Assembly: GCA_032622095.1 (NCBI GenBank)
Contig: CP136067.1
Span: 40,093,549-40,157,548, forward strand
DNA length: 64,000 nucleotides
Origin: Siphonodentalium dalli
Lineage: Eukaryota > Mollusca > Scaphopoda > Gadilida > Siphonodentaliidae
Direction of reading: 5' to 3'
Each line of letters begins with the position of its first letter. Positions within the stretch are counted from its first letter, which is position 1. The notes under the pieces were generated by a model. The model searched no databases, was not told the origin of the DNA, and was given only the letters and a program-made list of their open reading frames with translations. A program made the translations under genes and the position numbers. Below, in pieces: positions 22,776 to 36,410 of the stretch.

Positions 22776-23007
22776 GCTCACATTGTTGGAAGAATGAACT
22801 TCCCATGTCCTATAGAAAGTATAGTTGGAAAAATAGACGAAAAATGGCCATATGATCAGGGGGAGGGGGTCGGAAAATATGTTCAGGCATGTATGCTGAT
22901 TTTTTCCGTTCGACCCTTGTTGTGACCCACCCACCCCCGCGTCCAAACATCCACCCCCACCATTTTAACAATAAAACAGATTTGAGGGGGGGGGTGGGAG
23001 ATTCACT
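22776..23007. other. Left flank of the large array, with C-rich and G-rich runs
   Basis: Short ACCCACCCACCCCCGCG and CCACCCCCACC runs, followed by GAGGGGGGGGGTGGGAG at about 22984, lie immediately before the first 41-bp unit. The polypurine run is a similar kind of tract to the poly-G in each B module. Confidence 0.5.
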
Positions 23008-23937
23008 GGGAATGAAAGCATGTACGCTCTTTAATATCTATTGTTGATGGGAATGAGAGCATGGACGCTCTTTATTATCTATTGCTGTTGGGAATGAGAG
23101 CATGGACGCTCTTTATTATCTATTGCTGTTGGGAATGAAAGCATTGACGCTCTTTATTATATATTACTGTTGGGAATGAAAGCATGGACGCTCTTTATTA
23201 TCTATTGCTGTTGGGAATGAAAGCATTGACGCTCTTTATTATCTATTACTGTTGGGAATGAAAGCATTGACGCTCTTTATTATCTATTGCGGTTTGGAAT
23301 GAATGCATCGACGCTCTTTATTATCTATTGCTGTTGGGAATGAAAGCATTGACGCCCTTTATTATCTATTGCTGATGGGAATGAAAGCATTGACGCTCTT
23401 TATTATCTATCGTTGATGGGAATGAAAGCATTGACGCTCTTTATTATCTATCGTTGATGGGAATGAAAGCATTGACGCTTTTTATTATCTATTACTGTTG
23501 GGAATGAAAGCATTGACGCTCTTTATTATCTATTGCTGTTGGGAATGAAAGCATTGAGGCTCTTTATTATATATTGCTGATGGTAATGAAAGCATTGACG
23601 CTCTTTATTATCTATTGCTGTTGGGAATGAAAGCATGGACGCTCTTTATTATCTATTGTTGTTGGGAATGAGAGCATGGACGCTCTTTATTATCTATTGC
23701 TGTTGGGAATGAGAGCATGGACGCTCTTTATTATCTATTGTTGTTGGGAATGAGAGCATGGACGCTCTTTATTATATATTACTGTTGGGAATGAAAGCAT
23801 TGACGCTCTTTATTATATATTGCTGTTGGGAATGAAAGCATTGACGCTCTTTATTAACTATTACTGTTTGGAATGAAAGCATGGACGCTCCTTATTATCT
23901 ATTACTGTTGGGAATGAAAGCATGGACGCTCTTTATT
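23008..23937. repeat. 41-bp array, block 1 (~22 units)
   Basis: The unit reads GGGAATGAAAGCATTGACG, continuing CTCTTTATTATCTATTG and CTGTT, for 41 bp. Main variants are GAGAGCATGG for GAAAGCATTG, ATTACTG or ATCGTTGAT for ATTGCTGTT, and TATAT for TATCT. This leftmost block starts abruptly after the G-rich tract and ends in TTTATT next to module A1. Confidence 0.95.
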
Positions 23938-24751
23938 ACGTGCGCTCGCGCAACAGTATGGCGATCAGACAGATTCGTAGCTTGGTAGCTTGGTGTCACC
24001 CTACTCCGTTTCACGCCATGACGTCACCAAAAACGACGTAAAACCTCGTGGCGTTCTGACATTGTTACTGTGCCGCGTTTTTGCTATGTTTATTTTATGT
24101 GTTGTTTTCGATTATTTGTTTGTCGCCGATATCGCCATTTGTCGGGATTCCCTGTTTCTATACTTAAAACTGACATGCTCATAGTGAGCCTCGATTTCGA
24201 TTTTTTCTCCCAGGTCAAAATACGTCAGAGTTATGACAAAAATAGATCGACCTACATTTTCTCCATCAGAACCCTACATCAAAGAGTCTATACACTCCTT
24301 CGGGACCTACATTGACCTACATAGGGTATTTTTACTTATAATTGGGAAGTTTTATCATTTTTGGTTCGTGCGAAGACCTCTTTTTATCGTGCGGGAAAAT
24401 AGAGACATTCAAAACGCGATTTCGTAATTCGACGAATGACGTAACACAAAACACAAACGCATTAGTTGCTCCTTTGGTCAACTTTGACTATCGGAAAATG
24501 AAAATATGCCGCTGAAAAAAATGTATTCGATATTAAAGTCTCATCCTTTCGGCAACATGGAATTGGTTTTAATTACTTGAATGATTAATATAGTAATTTG
24601 CCTTTTATCTGTGATGAAATGAGAAATGGTAATTGTTTTTTTTTTGCTAACATTAAATTAAATAAATTAAGTAAAATACAGTGAAATTATTTTTTTAATT
24701 ATTGTTTATTACATTTTTGCGCACGTTGGCATCTCTCTGAGTGCATTCTAG
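23938..24751. repeat. Module A1, copy 1
   Basis: The module begins ACGTGCGCTCGCGCAACAGT, has TGACGTCA at 24019-24026 and ends GAGTGCATTCTAG. It is 814 bp; the other copies are 813, and at least a T-run length difference is visible. Two overlapping frames of 64 and 81 codons are present, but an equivalent frame is not kept in the sister module A2, so I do not call a gene. Confidence 0.9.
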
Positions 24752-24794
24752 TTATCTATTGCTGTTGGGAATGGAAGCATTGACGCTCTTTATT
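24752..24794. repeat. Lone 43-bp stretch of the 41-bp repeat between A1 and A2 (copy 1)
   Basis: One repeat unit (with GGAATGGAAGCATTGACG) separates A1 from A2. The same 43 bp recur at 30332, 37224 and 43072, each with the GGAATGGAAGC variant. Confidence 0.9.
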
Positions 24795-25783
24795 ACGTGC
24801 GCTCGCGCAACAGTATGGCGATCAGACAGATTCGTTCGTAGGTTGGTGTCACACTCCATGACGTCACCAAAAACGACGTAAAACCTCGTGGCGTTCTGAC
24901 ATTTTTACTGTGCCGCGTTTTTGCTATGTTTATTTTATGTGTTGTTTTCGATTATTTGTTTGTCGCCGATGTCGCCATTTGTCAGGATTCCCTGATTCTA
25001 TATTTAAAACTGACATGCTCGTAGTGAGCCTCGATTTCGATTTTTTCTCCCAGGTCAAAATACGTCAGAGTTATGACAAAAATAGATCGATCTACATGTT
25101 CTCCATCAGAACTCTACATCAAAGAGTCTATGGACTCCATCGGGACCTACATAGACTCCTTCAATTGGGTATTTTTACTTATAATTGGGACGTTTTATCA
25201 TTTTTGGTTCGTGCGAAGACCTCTTATTATCGTGCGGGAAAAGAGAGACATTCAAAACGCGATTTCGTAATTCGACGCAATAGGCTGAATAGCCTAACCT
25301 TCAGCCGAGTTCCGGGTCAAATACGACGAATGACGTAACACAAAACAAAACGCATTTGTTGACACAAACACCGTTTGAAGAGTTTATTATTACATAAAAT
25401 GATCGTTATTGATTAATTATTGATATTTATTGTTGCATATTGGCTGCTATCAATATTTACACAAATAGTATTAATTATTTCTTATAATTGCTCCTTTGGT
25501 CAACTTTGACTATCGGAAAATCAAAATCAAAATATGCCGCTGAAAAAATTGTAATCGATATTAAAGTCTCATCCTTTCGGCAACATGGAATTGGTTTTAA
25601 TTACTTAAATGATTAATATAGTAATTTGCCTTTTATCTGTGATGAAATGAGAAATGGTAATTGTCTTTTTTTGCTAACATTAAATTAAATTAAACAAATT
25701 AAGTAAAATACAGTGAAATTATTTTTTAAATTATTGTTTATTACATTTTTGCGCACGTTGGCATCTCTCTGAGTGCATTCTAG
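24795..25783. repeat. Module A2, copy 1
   Basis: The 989-bp paralogue of A1 shares head, middle and tail. It has extra sequence at about 25275-25500 (AATAGGCTGAATAGCC, then GAAGAGTTTATTATTAC) that A1 lacks. TGACGTCA lies at 24859-24866. A frame of up to 142 codons (24910-25338, first ATG inside at about 24937) is open in all four A2 copies, but they are near-identical duplicates, so this is not independent evidence. The peptide is Cys- and Arg-rich without a recognised domain. Confidence 0.9.
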
Positions 25784-27014
25784 TTATCTATTGCTATTGG
25801 GAATGAAAGCATGGACGCTCTTTAATATCTATTGCTGTTGGGAATGAAAGCATTGACGCTCTTTCTTATCTATTACTGTTGGGAATGAAAGCATGGACGC
25901 TCTTTATTATCTATTACTGTTGGAAATGAAAGCATGGACGCTCTTTATTATATATTACTGTTGGGAATGAAAACATTGACGCTCTTTATTATCTATTGCT
26001 GTTGGGAATGAAAGCATGGACGCTCTTTAATATCTATTGTTGTTGGGAATGAGAGCATGGACGCTCTTTATTATCTATTGCTGTTGGGAATGAGAGCATG
26101 GACGCTCTTTATTATCTATTGCTGTTGGGAATGAAAGCATTGACGCTCTTTATTATATATTACTGTTGGGAATGAAAGCATTGACGCTCTTTATTATCTA
26201 TTGCTCTTGGGAATGAAAGCATTGACGCTCTTTAATATCTATTACTGTTGGGAATGAAAGCATGGACGCTCTTTATTATCTATTACTGTTGGGAATGAAA
26301 GCATGGGCGCTCTTTATTATCTATTGCTATTGGGAATGAGAGCATGGACGCTCTTTATTATCTATTACTTTTGGGAATAAAAGCATGGACGCTCTTTATT
26401 ATCTATTGTTGTTGGGAATGAGAGCATGGACGCTCTTTATTATCTATTGCTGTTGGGAATGAGAGCATGGACGCTCTTTATTATCTATTGCTGTTGGGAA
26501 TGAAAGCATTGACGCTCTTTATTATCTATTACTGTTGGGAATGAAAGCATGGACGCTCTTTATTATCTATTGTTGTTGGGAATGAAAGCATGGACGCTCT
26601 TTATTATCTATTGTTGTTGGGAATGAGAGCATGGACGCTCTTTATTATCTATTGCTGTTGGCAATGAGAGCATGTACACTCTTTATTATCTATTGCTGTT
26701 GGGAATGAGAGCATGTACACTCTTTATTATCTATTGCTGTTGGGAATGAAAGCATTGACGCTCTTTATTATCTATTGCTGTTGGGAATGAAAGCATTGAC
26801 GCTCTTTATTATCTATTGCGGTTGGGAATGAAAACATGGACGCTCTTTATTATCTATTGCTGTTGGGAATGAAAGCACGGACGCGCTTTATTATCTATTG
26901 TTGTTGGGAATGAGAGCATGGACGCTCTTTATTATCTATTGCTGTTTGGAATGAAAGCATGGACGCTCTTTATTATCTATTGCTTTTGGGAATGGAAGCA
27001 TAGACGCTCTTTAT
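25784..27014. repeat. 41-bp array, block 2 (~30 units)
   Basis: The block is 1231 bp, identical in length to block 9 (44104-45334), with the same order of unit variants. It starts with the variant TTGCTATTGGGAATG, as do blocks 4, 7 and 9. Near its end two units carry GTACACTC instead of GGACGCTC. Confidence 0.95.
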
Positions 27015-28056
27015 CAGAGACGAACATTGGAATCTTTACTGCGCTGACAAAAAATTCAAAACGTGTCGCCGCGGAACTATTTCAGCACACTAACAGTAGG
27101 CCAATAATCATAACTGGAACTCAAAGATTGGTGCATCGGAATAACTGTATCTCGAAGTTTCAAACAGTGTATGATGTTCCACGATTGTGAACGATAATAG
27201 CATTTCAACTAAGTCAGTTTTGTGGTTCTTGTGATATTCCCGTTATATTTTTCCACTGGAAATGGCCGTAACGTCAACAGCCCAGCACATGGCGTCATAA
27301 CGTCATTTAGCAGCCAAAGGTTAGATATCCATGGTCCGATTTCTGCCTGTTCTCCGGACAAATGGAACCTTGGGGGGGGGGGGGGGGTCAAAATAGGTTC
27401 AATATGAACGTATTTCAAAACCTAATTGAGCCCAAGCGGGCTAGAATAACCAAATTCACCCTCTGGGGACCCCATTCTGCTTACACCATTGAGCCATAGG
27501 TTTTATACAAGTTTATTTGTCGTGGTAATGTCTGTTTTCACTGTGGCCCGCACCATTCAGCGAAATAACTGGTTCACTATGGGGATATTTCAGAATCAGA
27601 TAAGACCAATATGAACCGATGTGAATACTTATGATCAACACGAAGCTATTTGCACGATAATATGTTGACAGTCATTGTTCGACGGTGTTTGATCGTGCCC
27701 CGTGTAAGGTCCATTGAATGTATTGGTAATATGTGACAAGGAACGTTGATATTTATTAAGAGTTAAGTTTTAACAAATTTTCTAGCAACTTTCAACCCAA
27801 CATTATTGAGTAGTGATTAGAAATAAAATGAAAATTTGAAAACACACCTAACGATTTCATAGTATTTCTCAAAAATATAAACTGCCTGGTTTGAAGTGGG
27901 TGAACTCAAGCTTTGCTAATGTTTAACGTTGATAAATATTCACACATACAAATAATTCAATTAATACGCATGCTCCTTGTGCGTTGGGATTTGTTTACTG
28001 TAGAACAGTTATGCAAATGGAAGTTAGGTAGAAACGTTTTATTTTACAATATCTGG
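27015..28056. repeat. Module B, copy 1 (full length)
   Basis: The module begins CAGAGACGAACATTGG and ends TTTTACAATATCTGG. It contains a pure G tract (16 G, 27372-27387) followed by GTCAAAATAGG-type sequence, and then half of a foldback element (GCGGGCTAGAATAACC, TTCACCCTCTGGGGAC) found complete at 56475. This copy has GGCGTCATAACGTC where the hybrid copies have the perfect TGACGTCA. No ORF crosses it. Confidence 0.9.
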
Positions 28057-29518
28057 TAATGAAAGCATGGACGCTCTTTATAATATATTGCTGTTGGGAA
28101 TGAAATAATTCACGCTCGTTATTATCTATTGCTGTTGGGAATGAAAGCATGGACGCTCTTTATTGTCTATTACTGTTGGGAATGAAAGCATGGACGCTAT
28201 TTATTATCTATTGCTGTTGGGAATGAAAGCATGGACGCTCTTTATTATCTATTACTGTTGGGAATGAAAGTATGGACGCTCTTTATTATCTATTGATGTT
28301 GGGAATGAAAGCATGGACGCTCTTTATTATCTATTACTGTTGGGAATGAAAGCATTGACGCTCTTTATTATATATTACTGTTGGGAATGAAAACATTGAC
28401 GCTCTTTTGTTATCTATTGCTGTTGGAAATGAAAGCATGGACGCTCTTTATTATATATCGCTGTTGGGATTGAAAGCATGGACGTTCTTTATTATCTATT
28501 GCTGTTGGGAATGAAAGCATTGACGCTCTTTATTATCTATTGCTGATGGGAATGAAAGCATTGACGTTCTTTATTATCTATCGTTGATGGGAATGAAAGC
28601 ATTGACGCTCTTTATTATCTATCGTTGATGGGAATGAAAGCATTGACGCTCTTTATTATCTATTGCTTTTGGGAATGAATGCATTGACGCTCTTTATTAT
28701 CTATTGCTGTTGGGAATGAAAGCATTGAGGCTCTTTATTATATATTGCTGATGGGAATGAAAGCATTGACGCTCTTTAATATCTATTACTGTTGGGAATG
28801 AAAGCATTGCCGCTCTTTATTATCTATTGCTGTTGGGAATGAAAGCATGGACTCTCTTTATTATATATTACTGTTGGGAAATAATGCATTGACGCTCTTT
28901 GGTATCTATTGCTGTTGGGAATGAAAGCATTGTCGCTCTTTATTATCTATTACTGTTGGGAATGAAAGCATTGACGCTCTTTATTATCTATTGCTGTTGG
29001 GAATGAAAGCATGGACGCTCTTTAATATCTATTGTTGTTGGGAATGATAGCATGGACGCTCTTTATTATCTATTGCTGTTGGGAATGAAAGCATTGACGC
29101 TCTTTATTATATATTACTGTTGGGAATGAAAGCATGGACGCTCTTTATGATCTATTGCTGTTGGGAATGAAAGCATGGACGCTCTTTATTATCTATTGCT
29201 GTTGGGAATGAAAGCATTGACGCTCTTTATTATCTATCTGTGATGGGAATGAAAGCATTGACGCTCTTTATTATCTATCGTTGATGGGAATGAAAGCATT
29301 GACGCTCTTTATTATCTATTACTGTTGGGAATGAGAGCATGGACGCTCTTTATTATATATTACTGTTGGGAATGAAAGCATTGACGCTCTTTATTATATA
29401 TTGCTGTTGGGAATGAAAGCATTGACGCTCTTTATTATCTATTACTGTTGGGAATGAAAGCATGGACGCTCCTTATTATCTATTACTGTTGGGAATGAAA
29501 GCATGGACGCTCTTTATT
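28057..29518. repeat. 41-bp array, block 3 (~36 units)
   Basis: The block is 1462 bp, exactly the length of blocks 6 and 8. It opens with degenerate units (TTTATAATATATTG, then ATGAAATAATTCACGCTCG) that mark every post-B block. Confidence 0.95.
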
Positions 29519-30331
29519 ACGTGCGCTCGCGCAACAGTATGGCGATCAGACAGATTCGTAGCTTGGTAGCTTGGTGTCACCCTACTCCGTTTCACGCCAT
29601 GACGTCACCAAAAACGACGTAAAACCTCGTGGCGTTCTGACATTGTTACTGTGCCGCGTTTTTGCTATGTTTATTTTATGTGTTGTTTTCGATTATTTGT
29701 TTGTCGCCGATATCGCCATTTGTCGGGATTCCCTGTTTCTATACTTAAAACTGACATGCTCATAGTGAGCCTCGATTTCGATTTTTTCTCCCAGGTCAAA
29801 ATACGTCAGAGTTATGACAAAAATAGATCGACCTACATTTTCTCCATCAGAACCCTACATCAAAGAGTCTATACACTCCTTCGGGACCTACATTGACCTA
29901 CATAGGGTATTTTTACTTATAATTGGGAAGTTTTATCATTTTTGGTTCGTGCGAAGACCTCTTTTTATCGTGCGGGAAAAGAGAGACATTCAAAACGCGA
30001 TTTCGTAATTCGACGAATGACGTAACACAAAACACAAACGCATTAGTTGCTCCTTTGGTCAACTTTGACTATCGGAAAATGAAAATATGCCGCTGAAAAA
30101 AATGTATTCGATATTAAAGTCTCATCCTTTCGGCAACATGGAATTGGTTTTAATTACTTGAATGATTAATATAGTAATTTGCCTTTTATCTGTGATGAAA
30201 TGAGAAATGGTAATTGTTTTTTTTTGCTAACATTAAATTAAATAAATTAAGTAAAATACAGTGAAATTATTTTTTTAATTATTGTTTATTACATTTTTGC
30301 GCACGTTGGCATCTCTCTGAGTGCATTCTAG
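29519..30331. repeat. Module A1, copy 2
   Basis: 813 bp, near-identical to copy 1; an example difference is GAAAAGAGAG for GAAAATAGAG. TGACGTCA lies at 29600-29607. Confidence 0.9.
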
Positions 30332-30374
30332 TTATCTATTGCTGTTGGGAATGGAAGCATTGACGCTCTTTATT
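30332..30374. repeat. Lone 41-bp-type unit between A1 and A2 (copy 2)
   Basis: Identical in length and variant to the spacer at 24752. Confidence 0.9.
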
Positions 30375-31363
30375 ACGTGCGCTCGCGCAACAGTATGGCG
30401 ATCAGACAGATTCGTTCGTAGGTTGGTGTCACACTCCATGACGTCACCAAAAACGACGTAAAACCTCGTGGCGTTCTGACATTTTTACTGTGCCGCGTTT
30501 TTGCTATGTTTATTTTATGTGTTGTTTTCGATTATTTGTTTGTCGCCGATGTCGCCATTTGTCAGGATTCCCTGATTCTATATTTAAAACTGACATGCTC
30601 GTAGTGAGCCTCGATTTCGATTTTTTCTCCCAGGTCAAAATACGTCAGAGTTATGACAAAAATAGATCGATCTACATGTTCTCCATCAGAACTCTACATC
30701 AAAGAGTCTATGGACTCCATCGGGACCTACATAGACTCCTTCAATTGGGTATTTTTACTTATAATTGGGACGTTTTATCATTTTTGGTTCGTGCGAAGAC
30801 CTCTTATTATCGTGCGGGAAAAGAGAGACATTCAAAACGCGATTTCGTAATTCGACGCAATAGGCTGAATAGCCTAACCTTCAGCCGAGTTCCGGGTCAA
30901 ATACGACGAATGACGTAACACAAAACAAAACGCATTTGTTGACACAAACACCGTTTGAAGAGTTTATTATTACATAAAATGATCGTTATTGATTAATTAT
31001 TGATATTTATTGTTGCATATTGGCTGCTATCAATATTTACACAAATAGTATTAATTATTTCTTATAATTGCTCCTTTGGTCAACTTTGACTATCGGAAAA
31101 TCAAAATCAAAATATGCCGCTGAAAAAATTGTAATCGATATTAAAGTCTCATCCTTTCGGCAACATGGAATTGGTTTTAATTACTTAAATGATTAATATA
31201 GTAATTTGCCTTTTATCTGTGATGAAATGAGAAATGGTAATTGTCTTTTTTTGCTAACATTAAATTAAATTAAACAAATTAAGTAAAATACAGTGAAATT
31301 ATTTTTTAAATTATTGTTTATTCCATTTTTGCGCACGTTGGCATCTCTCTGAGTGCATTCTAG
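30375..31363. repeat. Module A2, copy 2
   Basis: 989 bp; near its end it differs from copy 1 by TTCCATTTTT for TTACATTTTT. TGACGTCA lies at 30439-30446. Confidence 0.9.
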
Positions 31364-32185
31364 TTATCTATTGCTATTGGGAATGAAAGCATGGACGCTC
31401 TTTAATATCTATTGCTGTTGGGAATGAAAGCATTGACGCTCTTTCTTATCTATTACTGTTGGGAATGAAAGCATGGACGCTCTTTATTATCTATTACTGT
31501 TGGAAATGAAAGCATGGACGCTCTTTATTATATATTACTGTTGGGAATGAAAACATTGACGCTCTTTATTATCTATTGCTGTTGGGAATGAAAGCATGGA
31601 CGCTCTTTAATATCTATTGTTGTTGGGAATGAGAGCATGGACGCTCTTTATTATCTATTGCTGTTGGGAATGAGAGCATGGACGCTCTTTATTATCTATT
31701 GCTGTTGGGAATGAAAGCATTGACGCTCTTTATTATATATTACTGTTGGGAATGAAAGCATTGACGCTCTTTATTATCTATTGCTCTTGGGAATGAAAGC
31801 ATTGACGCTCTTTAATATCTATTACTGTTGGGAATGAAAGCATGGACGCTCTTTATTATCTATTACTGTTGGGAATGAAAGCATGGGCGCTCTTTATTAT
31901 CTATTGCTATTGGGAATGAGAGCATGGACGCTCTTTATTATCTATTACTTTTGGGAATAAAAGCATGGACGCTCTTTATTATCTATTGTTGTTGGGAATG
32001 AGAGCATGGACGCTCTTTATTATCTATTGCTGTTGGGAATGAGAGCATGGACGCTCTTTATTATCTATTGCTGTTGGGAATGAAAGCATTGACGCTCTTT
32101 ATTATCTATTACTGTTGGGAATGAAAGCATGGACGCTCTTTATTATATATTGCTGTTTGGAATGAAAGCATTGACGCTCTTTATT
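31364..32185. repeat. 41-bp array, block 4 (~20 units, shortened)
   Basis: It follows block 2 unit by unit until about 32140, then jumps to the unit that precedes A-type heads (TTGCTGTTTGGAATG). This is a deletion or template switch relative to blocks 2 and 9. Confidence 0.92.
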
Positions 32186-32760
32186 ACGTGCGCTCGCGCA
32201 ACAGTATGGCGATCAGACATATTCGTTCGTAGGTTGGTGTCACACTCCATGACGTCACCAAAAACGACGTAAAACCTCGTGGAACTATTTCAGCACACTA
32301 GCAGTAGGCCAATAATCATAACTGGAACTCAAAGATTGGTGCATCGGAATAACTGTATCTCGAAGTTTCAAACAGTGTATGATGTTCCACGATTGTGAAC
32401 GATAATAGCATTTCAACTAAGTCAGTTTTGTGGTTCTTGTGATATTCCCGTTATATTTTTCCACTAGAAATGGCCGTAACGTCAACAGTCCAGCACATGA
32501 CGTCATAACGTCATTTAGCAGCCAAAGGTTAGATATCCATGGTCCGATTTCTGCCTGTTCTCCGGACAAATGGAACCTTGGGGGGGGGGGGTCAAAATAG
32601 GTTCAATATGAACGTATTTCAAAACCTAATTGAGCCCAAGCGGGCTAGAATAACCAAATTCACCCTCTGGGGACCCCATTCTGCTTACACCATTGAGCCA
32701 TAGGTTTTATACAAGTTTATTTGTCGTGGTAATGTCTGTTTTCACTGTGGCCCGCACCAT
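32186..32760. repeat. A-B hybrid module, copy 1, truncated at its right end
   Basis: The first 97 bp are an A2-type head (with CAGACATATTCG and TGACGTCA at 32250-32257) up to CCTCGTGG. From 32283 the sequence is B, starting AACTATTTCAGC. B stops at CCCGCACCATT, where the 41-bp repeat resumes, losing ~500 bp of B. The G tract is 12. A second TGACGTCA lies in the B part at 32498-32505. Confidence 0.9.
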
Positions 32761-33875
32761 TCTTTATTATCTATCGTTGATGGGAATGAAAGCATTGACG
32801 CTCTTTATTATCTATCGTTGATGGGAATGAAAGCATTGACGCTCTTTATTATCTATTGCTGTTGGGAATGAATGCATTGACGCTCTTTATTATCTATTGC
32901 TGTTGGGAATGAAAGCATTGAGGCTCTTTATTATATATTGCTGATGGGAATGAAAGCATTGACGCTCTTTAATATCTATTACTGTTGGGAATGAAAGCAT
33001 TGCCGCTCTTTATTATCTATTGCTGTTGGGAATGAAAGCATGGACTCTCTTTATTATATATTACTGTTGGGAAATAATGCATTGACGCTCTTTGGTATCT
33101 ATTGCTGTTGGGAATGAAAGCATTGTCGCTCTTTATTATCTATTACTGTTGGGAATGAAAGCATTGACGCTCTTTATTATCTATTGCTGTTGGGAATGAA
33201 AGCATGGACGCTCTTTAATATCTATTGTTGTTGGGAATGATAGCATGGACGCTCTTTATTATCTATTGCTGTTGGGAATGAAAGCATTGACGCTCTTTAT
33301 TATATATTACTGTTGGGAATGAAAGCATGGACGCTCTTTATGATCTATTGCTGTTGGGAATGAAAGCATGGACGCTCTTTATTATCTATTGCTGTTGGGA
33401 ATGAAAGCATTGACGCTCTTTATTATCTATCTGTGATGGGAATGAAAGCATTGACGCTCTTTATTATCTATCGTTGATGGGAATGAAAGCATTGACGCTC
33501 TTTATTATCTATTACTGTTGGGAATGAAAGCATGGACGCTCTTTATTATCTATTGTTGTTGGGAATGAGAGCATGGACGCTCTTTATTATCTATTGCTGT
33601 TGGGAATGAGAGCATGGACGCTCTGTATTATCTATTGTTGTTGGGAATGAGAGCATGGACGCTCTTTATTATATATTACTGTTGGGAATGAAAGCATTGA
33701 CGCTCTTTATTATCTATTGCTGTTGGGAATGAAAGCCTTGACGCTCTTTATTATCTATTACTGTTAGGAATGAAAGCATGGACGCTCTTTATTATCTATT
33801 ACTGTTGGGAATGAAAGCATGGACGCTCTTTATTATATATTGCTGTTTGGAATGAAAGCATTGACGCTCTTTATT
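32761..33875. repeat. 41-bp array, block 5 (~27 units)
   Basis: It starts inside a unit at TCTTTATTATCTATCG, directly joined to truncated B. It then follows the second half of the post-B variant order, including the rare units GGAAATAATGCATTG and TTTGGTATCTATTG. Confidence 0.92.
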
Positions 33876-34948
33876 ACGTGCGCTCGCGCAACAGTATGGC
33901 GATCAGACATATTCGTTCGTAGGTTGGTGTCACACTCCATGACGTCACCAAAAACGACGTAAAACCTCGTGGAACTATTTCAGCACACTAGCAGTAGGCC
34001 AATAATCATAACTGGAACTCAAAGATTGGTGCATCGGAATAACTGTATCTCGAAGTTTCAAACAGTGTATGATGTTCCACGATTGTGAACGATAATAGCA
34101 TTTCAACTAAGTCAGTTTTGTGGTTCTTGTGATATTCCCGTTATATTTTTCCACTAGAAATGGCCGTAACGTCAACAGTCCAGCACATGACGTCATAACG
34201 TCATTTAGCAGCCAAAGGTTAGATATCCATGGTCCGATTTCTGCCTGTTCTCCGGACAAATGGAACCTTGGGGGGGGGGTCAAAATAGGTTCAATATGAA
34301 CGTATTTCAAAACCTAATTGAGCCCAAGCGGGCTAGAATAACCAAATTCACCCTCTGGGGACCCCATTCTGCTTACACCATTGAGCCATAGGTTTTATAC
34401 AAGTTTATTTGTCGTGGTAATGTCTGTTTTCACTGTGGCCCGCACCATTCAGCGAAATAACTGGTTCACTATGGGGATATTTCAGAATCAGATAAGACCA
34501 ATATGAACCGATGTGAATACTTATGATCAACACGAAGCTATTTGCACGATAATATGTTGACAGTCATTGTTCGACGGTGTTTGATCGTGCCCCGTGTAAG
34601 GTCCATTGAATGTATTGGTAATATGTGACAAGGAACGTTGATATTTATTAAGAGTTAAGTTTTAACAAATTTTCTAGCAACTTTCAACCCAACATTATTG
34701 AGTAGTGATTAGAAATAAAATGAAAATTTGAAAACACACCTAACGATTTCATAGTATTTCTCAAAAATATAAACTGCCTGGTTTGAAGTGGGTGAACTCA
34801 AGCTTTGCTAATGTTTAACGTTGATAAATATTCACACATACAAATAATTCAATTAATACGCATGCTCCTTGTGCGTTGGGATTTGTTTACTGTAGAACAG
34901 TTATGCAAATGGAAGTTAGGTAGAAACGTTTTATTTTACAATATCTGG
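33876..34948. repeat. A-B hybrid module, copy 2 (complete B part)
   Basis: The A head is 33876-33972 and B follows from 33973, with the same breakpoint as the other hybrids. The G tract is 10. TGACGTCA lies at 33940-33947 and 34178-34185. Confidence 0.9.
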
Positions 34949-36410
34949 TAATGAAAGCATGGACGCTCTTTATAATATATTGCTGTTGGGAATGAAATAA
35001 TTCACGCTCGTTATTATATATTGCTGTTGGGAATGAAAGCATGGACGCTCTTTATTGTCTATTACTGTTGGGAATGAAAGCATGGACGCTATTTATTATC
35101 TATTGCTGTTGGGAATGAAAGCATGGACGCTCTTTATTATCTATTACTGTTGGGAATGAAAGTATGGACGCTCTTTATTATCTATTGATGTTGGGAATGA
35201 AAGCATGGACGCTCTTTATTATCTATTACTGTTGGGAATGAAAGCATTGACGCTCTTTATTATATATTACTGTTGGGAATGAAAACATTGACGCTCTTTT
35301 GTTATCTATTGCTGTTGGAAATGAAAGCATGGACGCTCTTTATTATATATCGCTGTTGGGATTGAAAGCATGGACGTTCTTTATTATCTATTGCTGTTGG
35401 GAATGAAAGCATTGACGCTCTTTATTATCTATTGCTGATGGGAATGAAAGCATTGACGTTCTTTATTATCTATCGTTGATGGGAATGAAAGCATTGACGC
35501 TCTTTATTATCTATCGTTGATGGGAATGAAAGCATTGACGCTCTTTATTATCTATTGCTGTTGGGAATGAATGCATTGACGCTCTTTATTATCTATTGCT
35601 GTAGGGAATGAAAGCATTGAGGCTCTTTATTATATATTGCTGATGGGAATGAAAGCATTGACGCTCTTTAATATCTATTACTGTTGGGAATGAAAGCATT
35701 GCCGCTCTTTATTATCTATTGCTGTTGGGAATGAAAGCATGGACTCTCTTTATTATATATTACTGTTGGGAAATAATGCATTGACGCTCTTTGGTATCTA
35801 TTGCTGTTGGGAATGAAAGCATTGTCGCTCTTTATTATCTATTACTGTTGGGAATGAAAGCATTGACGCTCTTTATTATCTATTGCTGTTGGGAATGAAA
35901 GCATGGACGCTCTTTAATATCTATTGTTGTTGGGAATGATAGCATGGACGCTCTTTATTATCTATTGCTGTTGGGAATGAAAGCATTGACGCTCTTTATT
36001 ATATATTACTGTTGGGAATGAAAGCATGGACGCTCTTTATGATCTATTGCTGTTGGGAATGAAAGCATGGACGCTCTTTATTATCTATTGCTGTTGGGAA
36101 TGAAAGCATTGACGCTCTTTATTATCTATCTGTGATGGGAATGAAAGCATTGACGCTCTTTATTATCTATCGTTGATGGGAATGAAAGCATTGACGCTCT
36201 TTATTATATATTACTGTTGGGAATGAGAGCATGGACGCTCTTTATTATATATTACTGTTGGGAATGAAAGCATTGACGCTCTTTATTATATATTGCTGTT
36301 GGGAATGAAAGCATTGACGCTCTTTATTAACTATTACTGTTGGGAATGAAAGCATGGACGCTCCTTATTATCTATTACTGTTGGGAATGAAAGCATGGAC
36401 GCTCTTTATT
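34949..36410. repeat. 41-bp array, block 6 (~36 units)
   Basis: 1462 bp, in register with blocks 3 and 8. It has TATATATTG in an early unit and TTGCTGTAGGGAATG later, shared with block 8 but not block 3. Confidence 0.95.

Noticed and set aside
22960-23007. Telomere-like repeat
   Set aside because: G-rich but without TTAGGG or similar periodicity.
26918-27190. 90-codon frame across the block 2/module B boundary (also at 45238)
   Set aside because: It is half satellite and half module sequence, and exists only because both junction copies are near-identical.
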